This document shows, in pieces, positions 1-8,309 of a stretch of 32,950 nt of DNA (its first letter is position 1; every line of letters begins with the position of its first letter). The stretch is from Bacteroidota bacterium. Its GTDB lineage: Bacteria; Bacteroidota; Bacteroidia; Chitinophagales; Chitinophagaceae. The stretch is taken from NCBI GenBank assembly GCA_947457085.1, contig CANGUS010000001.1, forward strand, positions 1 to 32,950. Reading direction: 5' to 3'. Below the pieces are notes generated by a model. The model searched no databases and was not told where the DNA came from. It saw nothing but the letters and a program-made list of their open reading frames with translations. The position numbers and the translations under genes are program-made.

Positions 1-144
1 AGCGAATTACAAATTGAATTATTTAGAGTAACCAATGAATGTGAAATGGCATTGTATTCGCCTGATAGCGGCACATTAAAAATGCACCAAACATACAGTG
101 ATGCATTCAAATTAATAGGTAAATTAGAAAACGAATTATCCTAA
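1..144 (+). CDS. batD: C-terminal end of BatD-like aerotolerance protein (partial)
   Basis: The first 144 bases are open in frame 1 and encode 47 residues before TAA at 142-144; the 5' part lies outside the window. The tail (ECEMALYSP, then QTYSDAFKLIGKLE) resembles the C-terminus of BatD-type proteins, where a stretch ending in a cell-division-like helix follows the last membrane segment. The stop codon shares one base with the ATG of the next gene (TAATG), so the two are translationally coupled. The assignment rests mostly on the neighbour, because batD normally precedes batE; the fragment alone is too short for certainty. Confidence 0.6.
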   Translation, partial: SELQIELFRVTNECEMALYSPDSGTLKMHQTYSDAFKLIGKLENELS

Positions 145-878
145 TGAATAAGATTATTTATATAACTTTTTTCTTTTTCTTATTTGCTATTGAAAGCAAA
201 GCAGAAAGCAATATGATGTTCGAAAAAGCAAATCAATTGTATCATAATAAAATGTACGACAGCGCTTCTGTTTTATATTCTCAATTAATCAATGATAGCT
301 ATTTAAGTCCTAATTTATTTTACAATGCAGGCAATTCATTTTATAGAACTGGGAAAATTGGCTTGGCAATTTGGTGCTATAAAAAAGCATTGCAATTAGA
401 GCATAATATTAATATACAAGACAATTTAACTTTAGCTCAAAATAAAATTAAAGAACCAATTTATGCTCATAAAGACATCTTTTTCATTCGCTGGTGGAAA
501 GCAGGGTATAATTTATTCTCAGTAAATGTTTGGGCACTCATTGCACTCTTTTCGTTTTTAATAGCCATGTTTATTTTATTTTTCAAAATAATAAAATCTG
601 GATTATTGATTTCAAAAAAAGTAACGATAAGTTTGTTTGTCATATCTATCGTTTCAATATTTTTTATGTTGGTAAAATATATCAATGAAACATATCATTA
701 TCATGGTATCATTATTCATCAAACCAATTTCTTTAAAAAATATACAGACAAAAATCCTGTGATTTTATCAGAAGGAGTGGAAGTTGAGTATAACGGAGTT
801 GATAAATTTGGAATACGCATTATTCTTCCAAATGGGGAGGAGGGAATGATCAACATGAGTGATTTTAAGAAGTTGTAA
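144..878 (+). CDS. batE: BatE-like TPR membrane protein
   Basis: This 244-residue protein has a hydrophobic N-terminal signal (about residues 1-20, ending SKA), TPR helices (about 22-95, with YNAGNSFYRTGKIGLAIWCY as a clear TPR hairpin), two transmembrane segments (about 127-147 and 158-178), and a C-terminal SH3-like stretch ending in NGEEGMINMSDFKKL. That order matches BatE of the Bat (Bacteroides aerotolerance) operon, thought to act at the inner membrane with the VWA proteins BatA and BatB. The start overlaps the preceding stop by one base. The last 14 bases overlap the convergent tsaE gene (865-878). The family is supported by architecture and context; its biochemical role is not established. 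Confidence 0.8.
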   Translation: MNKIIYITFFFFLFAIESKAESNMMFEKANQLYHNKMYDSASVLYSQLINDSYLSPNLFYNAGNSFYRTGKIGLAIWCYKKALQLEHNINIQDNLTLAQNKIKEPIYAHKDIFFIRWWKAGYNLFSVNVWALIALFSFLIAMFILFFKIIKSGLLISKKVTISLFVISIVSIFFMLVKYINETYHYHGIIIHQTNFFKKYTDKNPVILSEGVEVEYNGVDKFGIRIILPNGEEGMINMSDFKKL

Positions 879-1281
879 TTTCTCTTTCTGATTCACTCAC
901 TATATTGATAAAAACCCGAATACAATTTGTAGGCAGTAATTCTAGGGCTATTTCAGGCCATTCTATAAATATATAATCTTGTTTATTCTGCATTACATCT
1001 TGCACACCTGCTTCTATGGCATCTTCTGTGTTTTTTAGTCGATACCAATCCATGTGAATGATTTTATTGTTCGCTTTCGGAATTTCGTATTCATTGATAA
1101 TTGAAAACGTGGGGCTAGAAATGTTGTCGGTCACCTGCAATGCTTTGCACAATGCATGTACAAATGTTGTTTTGCCGCTGCCCATTTCAGCAAAAAATGC
1201 AAAGCAGCGGTTGTGTTTAAAATCATCTAAAAACTGTTTTGCTACCGTATTTATATCCTCAATATGATACCGAATATTCAT
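865..1281 (-). CDS. tsaE: tRNA threonylcarbamoyladenosine biosynthesis ATPase TsaE
   Basis: At 138 residues this is the usual TsaE length. TsaE is the cytoplasmic P-loop ATPase that, with TsaB and TsaD, makes t6A37 in ANN-decoding tRNAs. Visible motifs are Walker A AEMGSGKTT (residues 31-39), SSPTFSIINEY in the switch region, HMDWYRL, and FIEWPE near the C-terminus. The ATG at 1279-1281 lies 4 nt after a TACATTTG promoter element, suggesting a leaderless mRNA. The gene is divergent from the copper ATPase and its 3' end overlaps batE tail to tail by 14 bp. Confidence 0.93.
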   Translation of the reverse strand: MNIRYHIEDINTVAKQFLDDFKHNRCFAFFAEMGSGKTTFVHALCKALQVTDNISSPTFSIINEYEIPKANNKIIHMDWYRLKNTEDAIEAGVQDVMQNKQDYIFIEWPEIALELLPTNCIRVFINIVSESEREITTS

Positions 1282-1285
1282 TTAG

Positions 1286-1318
1286 CAAATGTAATCAATG
1301 AAACGAAAGTAACACAAA
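1286..1318 (-). promoter_or_regulatory. Bacteroidota-type promoter of tsaE
   Basis: On the minus strand TTTG (1318-1315) is followed after 21 bp by TACATTTG (1293-1286). This fits the Bacteroidota TTTG / TAnnTTTG housekeeping promoter with its usual spacer of about 19-21 bp. Only CTAA (4 nt) separates the -7 element from the tsaE ATG. Confidence 0.75.
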
Positions 1319-1335
1319 GACTATTTGTATTTTCG

Positions 1336-1343
1336 TAGCTTTG
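1336..1343 (+). promoter_or_regulatory. -7 promoter element of the copper ATPase gene
   Basis: TAGCTTTG matches TAnnTTTG and ends 4 nt before the ATG at 1348. I see no convincing TTTG at the -33 position. No CueR-like or CsoR-like palindrome was recognised in the 66-bp divergent region. Confidence 0.55.
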
Positions 1344-1347
1344 TGCA

Positions 1348-3456
1348 ATGAGTAAATCAGTACAATGTAAAGTTGATGGAATGACTTGCGGCAACTGTGC
1401 ATTGACAATCACTACGTATTTAACGAAACATGGAGCAAGCAATGCGGTGGCCAATGCCTCAACAGGGGACCTTAGTTTTGATATTGATGATGAAAACATA
1501 GAATCTAAATTATTAGAAGGCATTCATGATTTGGGTTTTAAAGTACAAGAAGAAACTAAAGAGGGCGAACTAGCAAAAAGTCATTCTAAAGTGAAGAGAT
1601 ATTTATTGATTTCATTTTTATTTTGGGTGCCATTGATGTTGCATATGTTTATCGATTGGACGCCACTCCACAATCCTTATCTACAATTTATATTCACCTT
1701 GCCTGTGTATATTATTGGACTTATTTTTTTTGGCAAAAGTGCTTTTCGTTCTTTAAAAAACTGTATCCCTAATATGGATGTATTGGTTTTTATTGGAGCA
1801 AGTGCTGCATTTTTTTATAGCATCATTGGTTGGATATTATTTCCAACTCAAGTGCATAATTATTTATTTTTTGAAACTACTGCATCTATCATCACGCTGG
1901 TATTGGCTGGAAATTATTTAGAAGAATACTCTGTAAAAAGTACTGCTGTTTCTATTCAAGAGCTAATGAAATATCAAAAATCAAAAGCAAAAATAATTTT
2001 TACAGACAGTATTGGAAAAGAAACCATTGTAGAAACAGAGAATGAATTTGTAAAAAAGGACGATGTGGTTTTAGTTAATACAGGAGACAAAATTCCTGTA
2101 GATGGTATTATTATTAAAGGGCAAGCTGCCATTGATGAAAGCATGATGACTGGCGAAAGTTTGCCAGAACTAAAAGTAGAAAATGATTTTGTGATTGGAG
2201 GAACCATTGTTACAGATGGTTCGATACGAGTAAAAGCAACCGCTGTTGGCAACAAAAGTGTCATAGCCAATATTATCCATTTGGTGAATCAAGCACAAGC
2301 AGCCAAACCACCTATGCAAAAATTGGCTGATAAAATAAGTGCTGTTTTTGTGCCTGTGGTTGTGGGTGTAGCGATGCTAACTTTTGTTTTAAATCACTTT
2401 GTATTTGATGAAAGTATACAAAGTAGTTTGATGAGAATGATTGCAGTAATGGTGATTGCTTGTCCATGTGCCATGGGTTTGGCGACGCCTGCAGCTATCA
2501 TGGTAGGATTAGGAAGAGCCGCACGCAATGGAATTTTAATAAAAGGCGGTGATACTTTAGAAAGATTTAAAGATATTCAACAGATTGTTTTTGACAAAAC
2601 AGGAACGCTTACAACAGGAAAGCTCATCATCAATCAATTTGAATCAACTATATTAGAATCTGAGTTCAAAGAGATGGTATCAGCTTTGGAACAACATTCA
2701 TCCCATCCAATTGCACAGAGCATTGTAAAAGAATGGTCTTTTAACAATTACTCTTTAAACGCTATTCAAGAAATAAAAGGGATTGGCATATCAGCTGAAG
2801 ATGAGCAGGGTAATTTATGGCAAATAGGTTCTTATCGATTATTGCCCAATAATACAGAGGAAATACGGCATGATTTATATGTTTTTAAAAATAAGGTGCA
2901 AGTAGGATGGATCGATATGAAAGATGAGTTGAGAGAAGATACTCAATTAGTTATCCAATCGCTTCACCTAAAAGGATTTAAAACGATTATGTTGAGCGGT
3001 GATAGAAAGGAAAAATGCGATCGACTAGCTAAAGAACTTCACATAGATGAAGTATACAGTGAACAGCTCCCTCAACAAAAAATGAAAATATTAGATACTA
3101 TCATGCAACGAGGATATACAGCGATGGTAGGCGATGGCATTAATGATGCGCCTTCATTAGCAAAAGCACATATTGGCATCTCATTAAGTGATGCTTCTCA
3201 AATTGCCATGCAAAGTGCTCAAGTTTTATTGCTGAAAAATAAATTATCCAATTTGCCTACAGCCATTGAGTTAGGTAAACAAACCTATTTGACAATTAAA
3301 CAAAATTTGTTTTGGGCATTTTTTTACAATGTTGTAGCTATACCTTTTGCAGCAACCGGTTATTTGACGCCTACTTGGGGAGCCGCAATCATGGGATTCA
3401 GTGATATTATATTAATAATAAACAGCTTACGATTGAGGTATAAAAAATTGAATTAA
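1348..3456 (+). CDS. copA: Cu+-type P1B ATPase
   Basis: This 702-residue heavy-metal P-type ATPase exports cytosolic Cu+ (or Ag+) across the inner membrane using ATP. In order it has one N-terminal HMA domain with GMTCGNC (Cys14, Cys17), membrane helices from about residue 77, the actuator loop TGES (268-271), the transmembrane metal site CPC (372-374), the phosphorylation motif DKTGT (Asp416), the P1B-specific HP pair (453-454), the hinge GDGIND (595-600), and a C-terminal helix pair ending in NSLRLRYKK. The CPC motif points to Cu+. The last helix has MGFSD where Cu+-ATPases usually have MxxSS. The start lies 4 nt after a TAGCTTTG element. The 3' end overlaps convergent mqnC by 4 bp. A copZ chaperone or a copper regulator is not present nearby. 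Confidence 0.9.
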   Translation: MSKSVQCKVDGMTCGNCALTITTYLTKHGASNAVANASTGDLSFDIDDENIESKLLEGIHDLGFKVQEETKEGELAKSHSKVKRYLLISFLFWVPLMLHMFIDWTPLHNPYLQFIFTLPVYIIGLIFFGKSAFRSLKNCIPNMDVLVFIGASAAFFYSIIGWILFPTQVHNYLFFETTASIITLVLAGNYLEEYSVKSTAVSIQELMKYQKSKAKIIFTDSIGKETIVETENEFVKKDDVVLVNTGDKIPVDGIIIKGQAAIDESMMTGESLPELKVENDFVIGGTIVTDGSIRVKATAVGNKSVIANIIHLVNQAQAAKPPMQKLADKISAVFVPVVVGVAMLTFVLNHFVFDESIQSSLMRMIAVMVIACPCAMGLATPAAIMVGLGRAARNGILIKGGDTLERFKDIQQIVFDKTGTLTTGKLIINQFESTILESEFKEMVSALEQHSSHPIAQSIVKEWSFNNYSLNAIQEIKGIGISAEDEQGNLWQIGSYRLLPNNTEEIRHDLYVFKNKVQVGWIDMKDELREDTQLVIQSLHLKGFKTIMLSGDRKEKCDRLAKELHIDEVYSEQLPQQKMKILDTIMQRGYTAMVGDGINDAPSLAKAHIGISLSDASQIAMQSAQVLLLKNKLSNLPTAIELGKQTYLTIKQNLFWAFFYNVVAIPFAATGYLTPTWGAAIMGFSDIILIINSLRLRYKKLN

Positions 3457-4598
3457 TAATCAATAATTTGCTCTTCTATCATGTTGGGCAATTCTCTGAA
3501 TTCATATTTTTGTGTACGAAGTTGAGGCTCAAATCCTGCATCCTTAATAGCATCTTGGATAGATTTATAGGTGAAACGATGAGGTGCACCAGCCGCACTC
3601 ACTACATTTTCTTCCAACATAATACTTCCAAAATCATTTGCGCCAGCATATAAACAAGCTTGTGCAACCTCTTTACCAACCGTTAGCCAAGAAGCTTGAA
3701 TGTTTTTAACATTAGGCAACATGATTCTGCTCATAGCAATCATTCGAATATATTCTTCCGAAGTGGTATCGTTTTTCGCTCTTCTTATTTTAGCTAATAG
3801 TGTATCAACATCTTGAAAAGTCCATGGGATGAATGCCAAGAAGCCATTTGCATGTTCGGGCTTTTCGCTTTGTACTTGGCGAATATCAACTAAATGTTCA
3901 AAGCGTTCTTGTATTGTTTCAACGTGGCCAAACATCATGGTTCCTGATGTAGTAATATCTAATTGATGGCAAGCTCTCATAATATCTAACCACTCTTGTG
4001 CACCACATTTTCCTTTCGATATTAATCGGCGTACGCGGTCGTTTAATATTTCTGCACCTGCACCTGGCAAGCTGTCCATTCCTGCTTCTTTCAATGCTTT
4101 TAATACATCGGTATGGGTGGTTGCTTGGCCATTAGGCAAGCTTTTTTCTAGCTTCGTAATATGCGCAATTTCAGGTGGTCCAAGCGTGTGTAACTTAATA
4201 CTTGGATATAAGGATTTAAGCTCTTTAAATAAATCGACATAAAATTGAAGGCCTAATTCTGGATGATGGCCACCTTGTAATAACAATTGGTCTCCTCCCC
4301 ATTTAATGGTTTCTTCAATTTTCTTTTTGTATGTTTCAATATCGGTAATGTAGGCTTCAGGATGACCTGGGATTCTATAGAAATTGCAAAATTTACAATT
4401 TGCAATACACACATTGGTCGTATTTACATTTCTATCTATTTGCCAAGTAATTTTGCCATGTGGCACTTGAATTTTGCGAAGCTCATTCGCAATGTGCATT
4501 AACTCGGCTAAAGGGGCATTCTCAAAAAGATAAATTCCTTCTTCAACAGTTAAAAATTCAAAGTTTTGTGCTTTTTTGTATAAATCTGAAAGTTGCAT
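3453..4598 (-). CDS. mqnC: Cyclic dehypoxanthinyl futalosine synthase MqnC
   Basis: This 381-residue radical SAM enzyme would convert dehypoxanthine futalosine to its cyclic form in the futalosine route to menaquinone. The 4Fe-4S motif is CIANCKFC (Cys64, Cys68, Cys71, the CX3CX2C spacing), preceded by the family-typical NTTNVC. GGHHPELGL, LPGAGAEIL, a TMMFGHVET-like strand and AFIPWTFQ are all more like MqnC than its paralogue MqnE. It lies 75 bp downstream of the peroxidase gene on the same strand and may be cotranscribed with it. No clear promoter element is visible directly upstream of the ATG at 4598. The gene implies that the organism uses the futalosine rather than the classical Men pathway. 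Confidence 0.9.
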   Translation of the reverse strand: MQLSDLYKKAQNFEFLTVEEGIYLFENAPLAELMHIANELRKIQVPHGKITWQIDRNVNTTNVCIANCKFCNFYRIPGHPEAYITDIETYKKKIEETIKWGGDQLLLQGGHHPELGLQFYVDLFKELKSLYPSIKLHTLGPPEIAHITKLEKSLPNGQATTHTDVLKALKEAGMDSLPGAGAEILNDRVRRLISKGKCGAQEWLDIMRACHQLDITTSGTMMFGHVETIQERFEHLVDIRQVQSEKPEHANGFLAFIPWTFQDVDTLLAKIRRAKNDTTSEEYIRMIAMSRIMLPNVKNIQASWLTVGKEVAQACLYAGANDFGSIMLEENVVSAAGAPHRFTYKSIQDAIKDAGFEPQLRTQKYEFRELPNMIEEQIIDY

Positions 4599-4673
4599 GT
4601 ATTGAAATTATGTTAGTTTGATTTATTATTAAACAGCTCATTCTGAGAGGCATAATAATGAGTTGCGAAAGTA

Positions 4674-5216
4674 TTACTTTTTGATTGCATTTAAAATTTC
4701 TTCACTCATTGGATCGGTATTGGGTGAAAAAACAGCCACCAATTTCCCTTGCTCGTTAATTAAGTATTTTTGAAAATTCCATTTAACTGAGTTATCGCTG
4801 AAACCGTTGTATTTTTTTTGAGTTAAGTAAACATATAAAGGATGCATGTCTTTTCCTTTTACTGAAATTTTTGCAGCCATAGGGAAGGTAACTCCATAAT
4901 TTCGTTGGCAAAAAGTTTGAATGTCAGCATTTTTGCCGGGCTCTTGAAATAAGAAGTTGTTGGCAGGAAAACCAATAATTACTAGCTTGCCTTTGTTTTT
5001 TTCATAAAGCTCTTCCAGTCCTTTATATTGTGGGGTAAAGCCACATTTGGAAGCGGTATTGACTATCAATATTTTTTTTCCTTTATATTTAGCTAAATCA
5101 ATTGTGGTTCCATCTAAAGATTCTACTTTGAAGTCATAAACCGATTTAAATTGCGCATCTAATTCTTTAGAAGCAAACAAGAATGATAGTATTCCCATGA
5201 TAATATATTTATTCAT
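4674..5216 (-). CDS. Secreted glutathione-peroxidase-family protein
   Basis: Thioredoxin-fold peroxidase of 180 residues from the ATG at 5216. A TTG 18 nt upstream (5234) would lengthen it, but that TTG is part of a TACCTTTG promoter element, so I reject it. A signal peptide is likely (about residues 1-21, ending LDA). The peroxidatic Cys58 sits in NTASKCGFTPQY, with Gln91 (FQEPG) and Trp146-Asn147 (VKWNFQKYL) completing the active site. Cys103 (IQTFCQRNYGV) is placed as the resolving Cys of thioredoxin-dependent members. The frequent FPCNQF cysteine is replaced (FPANNF, Ala85). It probably reduces peroxides outside the cytoplasm with a thioredoxin-like donor; the donor is inference. Confidence 0.87.
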   Translation of the reverse strand: MNKYIIMGILSFLFASKELDAQFKSVYDFKVESLDGTTIDLAKYKGKKILIVNTASKCGFTPQYKGLEELYEKNKGKLVIIGFPANNFLFQEPGKNADIQTFCQRNYGVTFPMAAKISVKGKDMHPLYVYLTQKKYNGFSDNSVKWNFQKYLINEQGKLVAVFSPNTDPMSEEILNAIKK

Positions 5217-5231
5217 TTTATAAATTTTTAT

Positions 5232-5239
5232 CAAAGGTA
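5232..5239 (-). promoter_or_regulatory. -7 promoter element of the peroxidase gene
   Basis: The minus strand reads TACCTTTG, a match to TAnnTTTG, 15 nt before the ATG at 5216. It fixes the start because the upstream TTG codon is inside the element. No good -33 TTTG was seen. Confidence 0.55.
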
Positions 5240-5343
5240 AAGGTATTGTCTCAGCGCATCTATTATAAATAGTAGATTCTTGCTATATGCAATAAGTATT
5301 ATTTTATACTCAGTAACTATTCGAGATATTACTTTCAAGTACT

Positions 5344-5351
5344 TACATTTG
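5344..5351 (+). promoter_or_regulatory. -7 promoter element of the DUF4340-like gene
   Basis: TACATTTG ends 4 nt before the ATG at 5356. A weak TTCG at 5320-5323 lies at about the right distance (20 bp) for the -33 box. Confidence 0.55.
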
Positions 5352-5355
5352 TACC

Positions 5356-6351
5356 ATGAAAAAAAATCTTCTGTATTTATCAATACTAGTCTTGCTTACT
5401 GTTCTGACTTATTTTTTTGTTTTCACAGATCGTGGAAATGAATTTTCTCGCAAAGAAGCGAATTTTCATATAAAAGATACAGCCAATATTACAACCATAT
5501 TTTTATCTAGTATGAAAGATGAAAATATCAAATTAGATCGAACAGAAAATGCTTGGAAACTAAATGATACGCTGATTCCTAGAATGGACGCGGTGAATTT
5601 ATTACTAACCACTATGTATGAACAAAAAGTTTCTAATCCAGTTAGTTTAAATGTTCATGACGAAGCCATAAAAGAGCTTAGTACGAACAGTACAAAAGTA
5701 GAAATTTATACCAAGGAAAAGAAAACGCATGTATTTTATGTTGCTAAAAATCAGGCAGCTAACAACTTAACCTATATGCTTATGGAAGGTGCCAAACGAC
5801 CATTTATTATCAAGCTCCCACTTCAAAATACCTTTGTAGGGATTCGATATATGACTGGTATATCTCAATGGAGAACTAATCAGTTGTTTTTTTCGCCGAA
5901 TCCTGTTGAAAAAATAGATGTAGTTTATAAAGATTCTACGCAATATAATTTTACGGTGTATAATAAAGATTCTATCCTGTTAGAAAGTGCTTTTCAAACA
6001 ACTCATCCATTAAACAGAAAACGGTTAAATACCTATGTAGGTTTTTATGAAAAATTATATTGCTATGGTTTTGAAACGAGCTATATTTTCAAAGACTCTG
6101 TTATTAAAAATGGCCGACAATTAGGTACAGTTACTTTGAAACGAAAAAATGGAAAAACAGAAACGTTGAGAATTTATTTTAAACCCAAAAGTCAAGACAC
6201 TAAAAGTATTATCACAATTGATAATGTAACATATGATTTCAATATTTTTTATGGGCTGTTAAATCAACAAGATTTCTTGTCAATAGATAAAGAATCGGTA
6301 GAAAAAATGTTTAGGACCAATAAAGAATTTTATGAAATGGATGCAAAATAA
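5356..6351 (+). CDS. DUF4340-like membrane-anchored protein
   Basis: This 331-residue protein has one N-terminal membrane segment (about 5-23), which acts as an anchor or uncleaved signal, and then a mostly beta-rich domain outside the cytoplasm. Features recalling DUF4340 are the early DTANITTIFLSS / IKLDRTENAWKLND strand pair, a short helix with PRMDAVNLLLTTM, and repeated strand-turn units such as NPVEKIDVVYKDSTQYNFTV. In Bacteroidota such proteins often accompany ABC-2-type or Gld-like transport genes, but none is here: the gene stands alone between the divergent peroxidase and the convergent transglutaminase pair (2 bp from the latter's stop). Function unknown; the family call is tentative. 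Confidence 0.55.
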   Translation: MKKNLLYLSILVLLTVLTYFFVFTDRGNEFSRKEANFHIKDTANITTIFLSSMKDENIKLDRTENAWKLNDTLIPRMDAVNLLLTTMYEQKVSNPVSLNVHDEAIKELSTNSTKVEIYTKEKKTHVFYVAKNQAANNLTYMLMEGAKRPFIIKLPLQNTFVGIRYMTGISQWRTNQLFFSPNPVEKIDVVYKDSTQYNFTVYNKDSILLESAFQTTHPLNRKRLNTYVGFYEKLYCYGFETSYIFKDSVIKNGRQLGTVTLKRKNGKTETLRIYFKPKSQDTKSIITIDNVTYDFNIFYGLLNQQDFLSIDKESVEKMFRTNKEFYEMDAK

Positions 6352-6353
6352 GA

Positions 6354-8306
6354 TTATAGCTTCTCGAGTATAATTACGATTTTATTGAAATCGGCTGCAG
6401 CATTAATTACTTTTTTATAATCTTCATATACAATTTTTGATACATAGCTATCGTTGTATGTTTCAAATACATTTACGGCTAATTTTGAATCTTTGAGGGT
6501 GTATTTTGAAACAAATTTGCAGGTTTCTTTTCCTTGATAATTTGCAACTACATTCATATTTAATTTATCCAAATTATTTACTTTGTAGCCAGCAGGAATA
6601 TCTATTTCTATATTTCTAGTATATTGATGAGGATTGGGAATTTCGATATCAAATTGTCTTTCGTTTTCTTGATACATTTCCGCTTGTCGTCCTATTAATT
6701 CACCAATTTTAAATAAATATTTGTTGCCCGCTTTTTCAATTTGATTGGTAGCATAGATTGTGGCACTTATTTTTAGCGGTTTGTCTTCCATCGTTAAATA
6801 TTTGAAATCATTATTTTCATATTTGAAATCACTTATTTTCTCCTCTTTATCACTTATTCGAATCATCTCTTTTGCAATTTCATCTCTTTTTTCATTGTCA
6901 AATAAAACAAAGCCAGGTAATATTTCTACCATATTTTGTCCTTGAAAAGTATTTTTCATTTGAATAATAGCAGTATCTAAATCGGCATTAAAAAGTACAT
7001 GTACATCATGATTGGTGTAATTTAATTTAGCATCAGTTTGTGGAATTGTTCTTTTTTCTGCACGAATAAGTTGCAAAGAATCTTTAGTAAACAAACAATT
7101 ATTTTCATGCCAAGTGGAAGGGGTGTATGGCACTCTGTAAAATGGTTCGTTAGGCGCTAGGTATTGTTTTATATCAGGAAAATAAAAAACACAAGAGGTT
7201 AAATTGTCTGGATTGATAAAGTCGGTATCCAATGATTTGACAAATCGATTGGTAGTGAAGCCAATTTGGAAATTAACTCGACTGATAGTAAAAAGTAATG
7301 AAAATAGTTTTTTTATCCCTTTCTCATTGGTTAGTTTGTTTTTTATTATAAAAGAAATTTCGTCTGCATCTTTCGATTGTACTACCTCTTGTTGCTGAAA
7401 TGAAGTTTTTATAAAATTCTCTATCCAGTTAATTTTTTCAATTATGAGTTTGCAACTTCGGAAGTCTTGATTGTCTATTAATTTGATTCCTGCTTTTATA
7501 TCCTTGTCTGAAAAATTTGTATTTTCTCTGTAAACTAAGCTAAAATAATCATCCCAATCAAATAAGCGATCCCCTCTCTTTTTTTCTTCTAAATTATTGG
7601 CTAATGAATATTCCACTCTGGCAAAATGAGAAACGTACGAAGCATATTTTTCTTCTTTTAATCCGGCTTTATTTTTTATGTACGCTAAAAAACTATTTTT
7701 ATTATTTACAACTGTATCTTTTTCTATTATGACATCATTGTATCCTTTGATGTCAAAAATTAAATTTGCATCACTGACAATCTCAAACCAATTTTCCATA
7801 ACCGGCATTTCATCCTGCAAATACTCTGTGCCAAATGGCATAAATGGCCGTCTTTCATATACAATAAATTCTATTTCAGAACCCTTTTCAACACCCTCGA
7901 GCGCAAATATTTTACTGAAGTTTCCATTCTCTTCTTTTACATCTTTAAATGCATTTGCAGCCAACTCGATTACTTTACCACTCGGTGAAATGGTTCGAGC
8001 TTTTATTAAAATAATTGGATTGGCTTCATTGTATCCAATTTTTATTTTATTAAACATTTCAATTCCTTTCTCATCATTGGTTCTGATAATTCTATGAAAT
8101 CTATGCGTGAAAACTAATTGATTTCTTAAATCTTTGCTGACTTCATATTGATTCACTTCTTTGATAATGATGGCACTTTCTTTCAAAAAAAGTTCATTTT
8201 TAATTTGGTGTATCGTTGGATTAGACTCCCAATTTATATTTAATCGTTGTGCATTGATTCCCACTGAAAGCAGATATAGGAATAGGAAGAGTCCTGTTTT
8301 TTTCAT
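6354..8306 (-). CDS. DUF3857 transglutaminase-fold protein without catalytic triad
   Basis: This 650-residue secreted protein has a signal peptide (about 1-19, ending INA) and an N-terminal DUF3857 beta domain (about 45-230, with SPSGKVIEL and EGVEKGSEIEFIVYERRPF). A transglutaminase-like middle region follows (about 290-400), then a C-terminal beta domain. Alignment by eye to the upstream neighbour (8310-10214) shows that the catalytic Cys is Glu328 (TNEKGIKKLFSLL), the His is Thr370/Ser371, and the Asp falls at Ala384 (QYLAPNEP). Peptide-amide chemistry is therefore unlikely. Its ATG is 3 nt after the stop of the active paralogue, so they form one operon. It may be a binding partner or scaffold; that is inference. 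Confidence 0.75.
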   Translation of the reverse strand: MKKTGLFLFLYLLSVGINAQRLNINWESNPTIHQIKNELFLKESAIIIKEVNQYEVSKDLRNQLVFTHRFHRIIRTNDEKGIEMFNKIKIGYNEANPIILIKARTISPSGKVIELAANAFKDVKEENGNFSKIFALEGVEKGSEIEFIVYERRPFMPFGTEYLQDEMPVMENWFEIVSDANLIFDIKGYNDVIIEKDTVVNNKNSFLAYIKNKAGLKEEKYASYVSHFARVEYSLANNLEEKKRGDRLFDWDDYFSLVYRENTNFSDKDIKAGIKLIDNQDFRSCKLIIEKINWIENFIKTSFQQQEVVQSKDADEISFIIKNKLTNEKGIKKLFSLLFTISRVNFQIGFTTNRFVKSLDTDFINPDNLTSCVFYFPDIKQYLAPNEPFYRVPYTPSTWHENNCLFTKDSLQLIRAEKRTIPQTDAKLNYTNHDVHVLFNADLDTAIIQMKNTFQGQNMVEILPGFVLFDNEKRDEIAKEMIRISDKEEKISDFKYENNDFKYLTMEDKPLKISATIYATNQIEKAGNKYLFKIGELIGRQAEMYQENERQFDIEIPNPHQYTRNIEIDIPAGYKVNNLDKLNMNVVANYQGKETCKFVSKYTLKDSKLAVNVFETYNDSYVSKIVYEDYKKVINAAADFNKIVIILEKL

Positions 8307-8309
8307 TAT

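Noticed and set aside
4637..4662. CTCATT...AATGAG hairpin between the peroxidase gene and mqnC as a terminator
   Set aside because: Only 6 bp, a 14-nt loop and no T-run on either strand.
7678..8097. 139-codon plus-strand frame opposite the dead transglutaminase gene
   Set aside because: Antisense shadow of a full-length secreted protein with signal peptide; no promoter or family resemblance.
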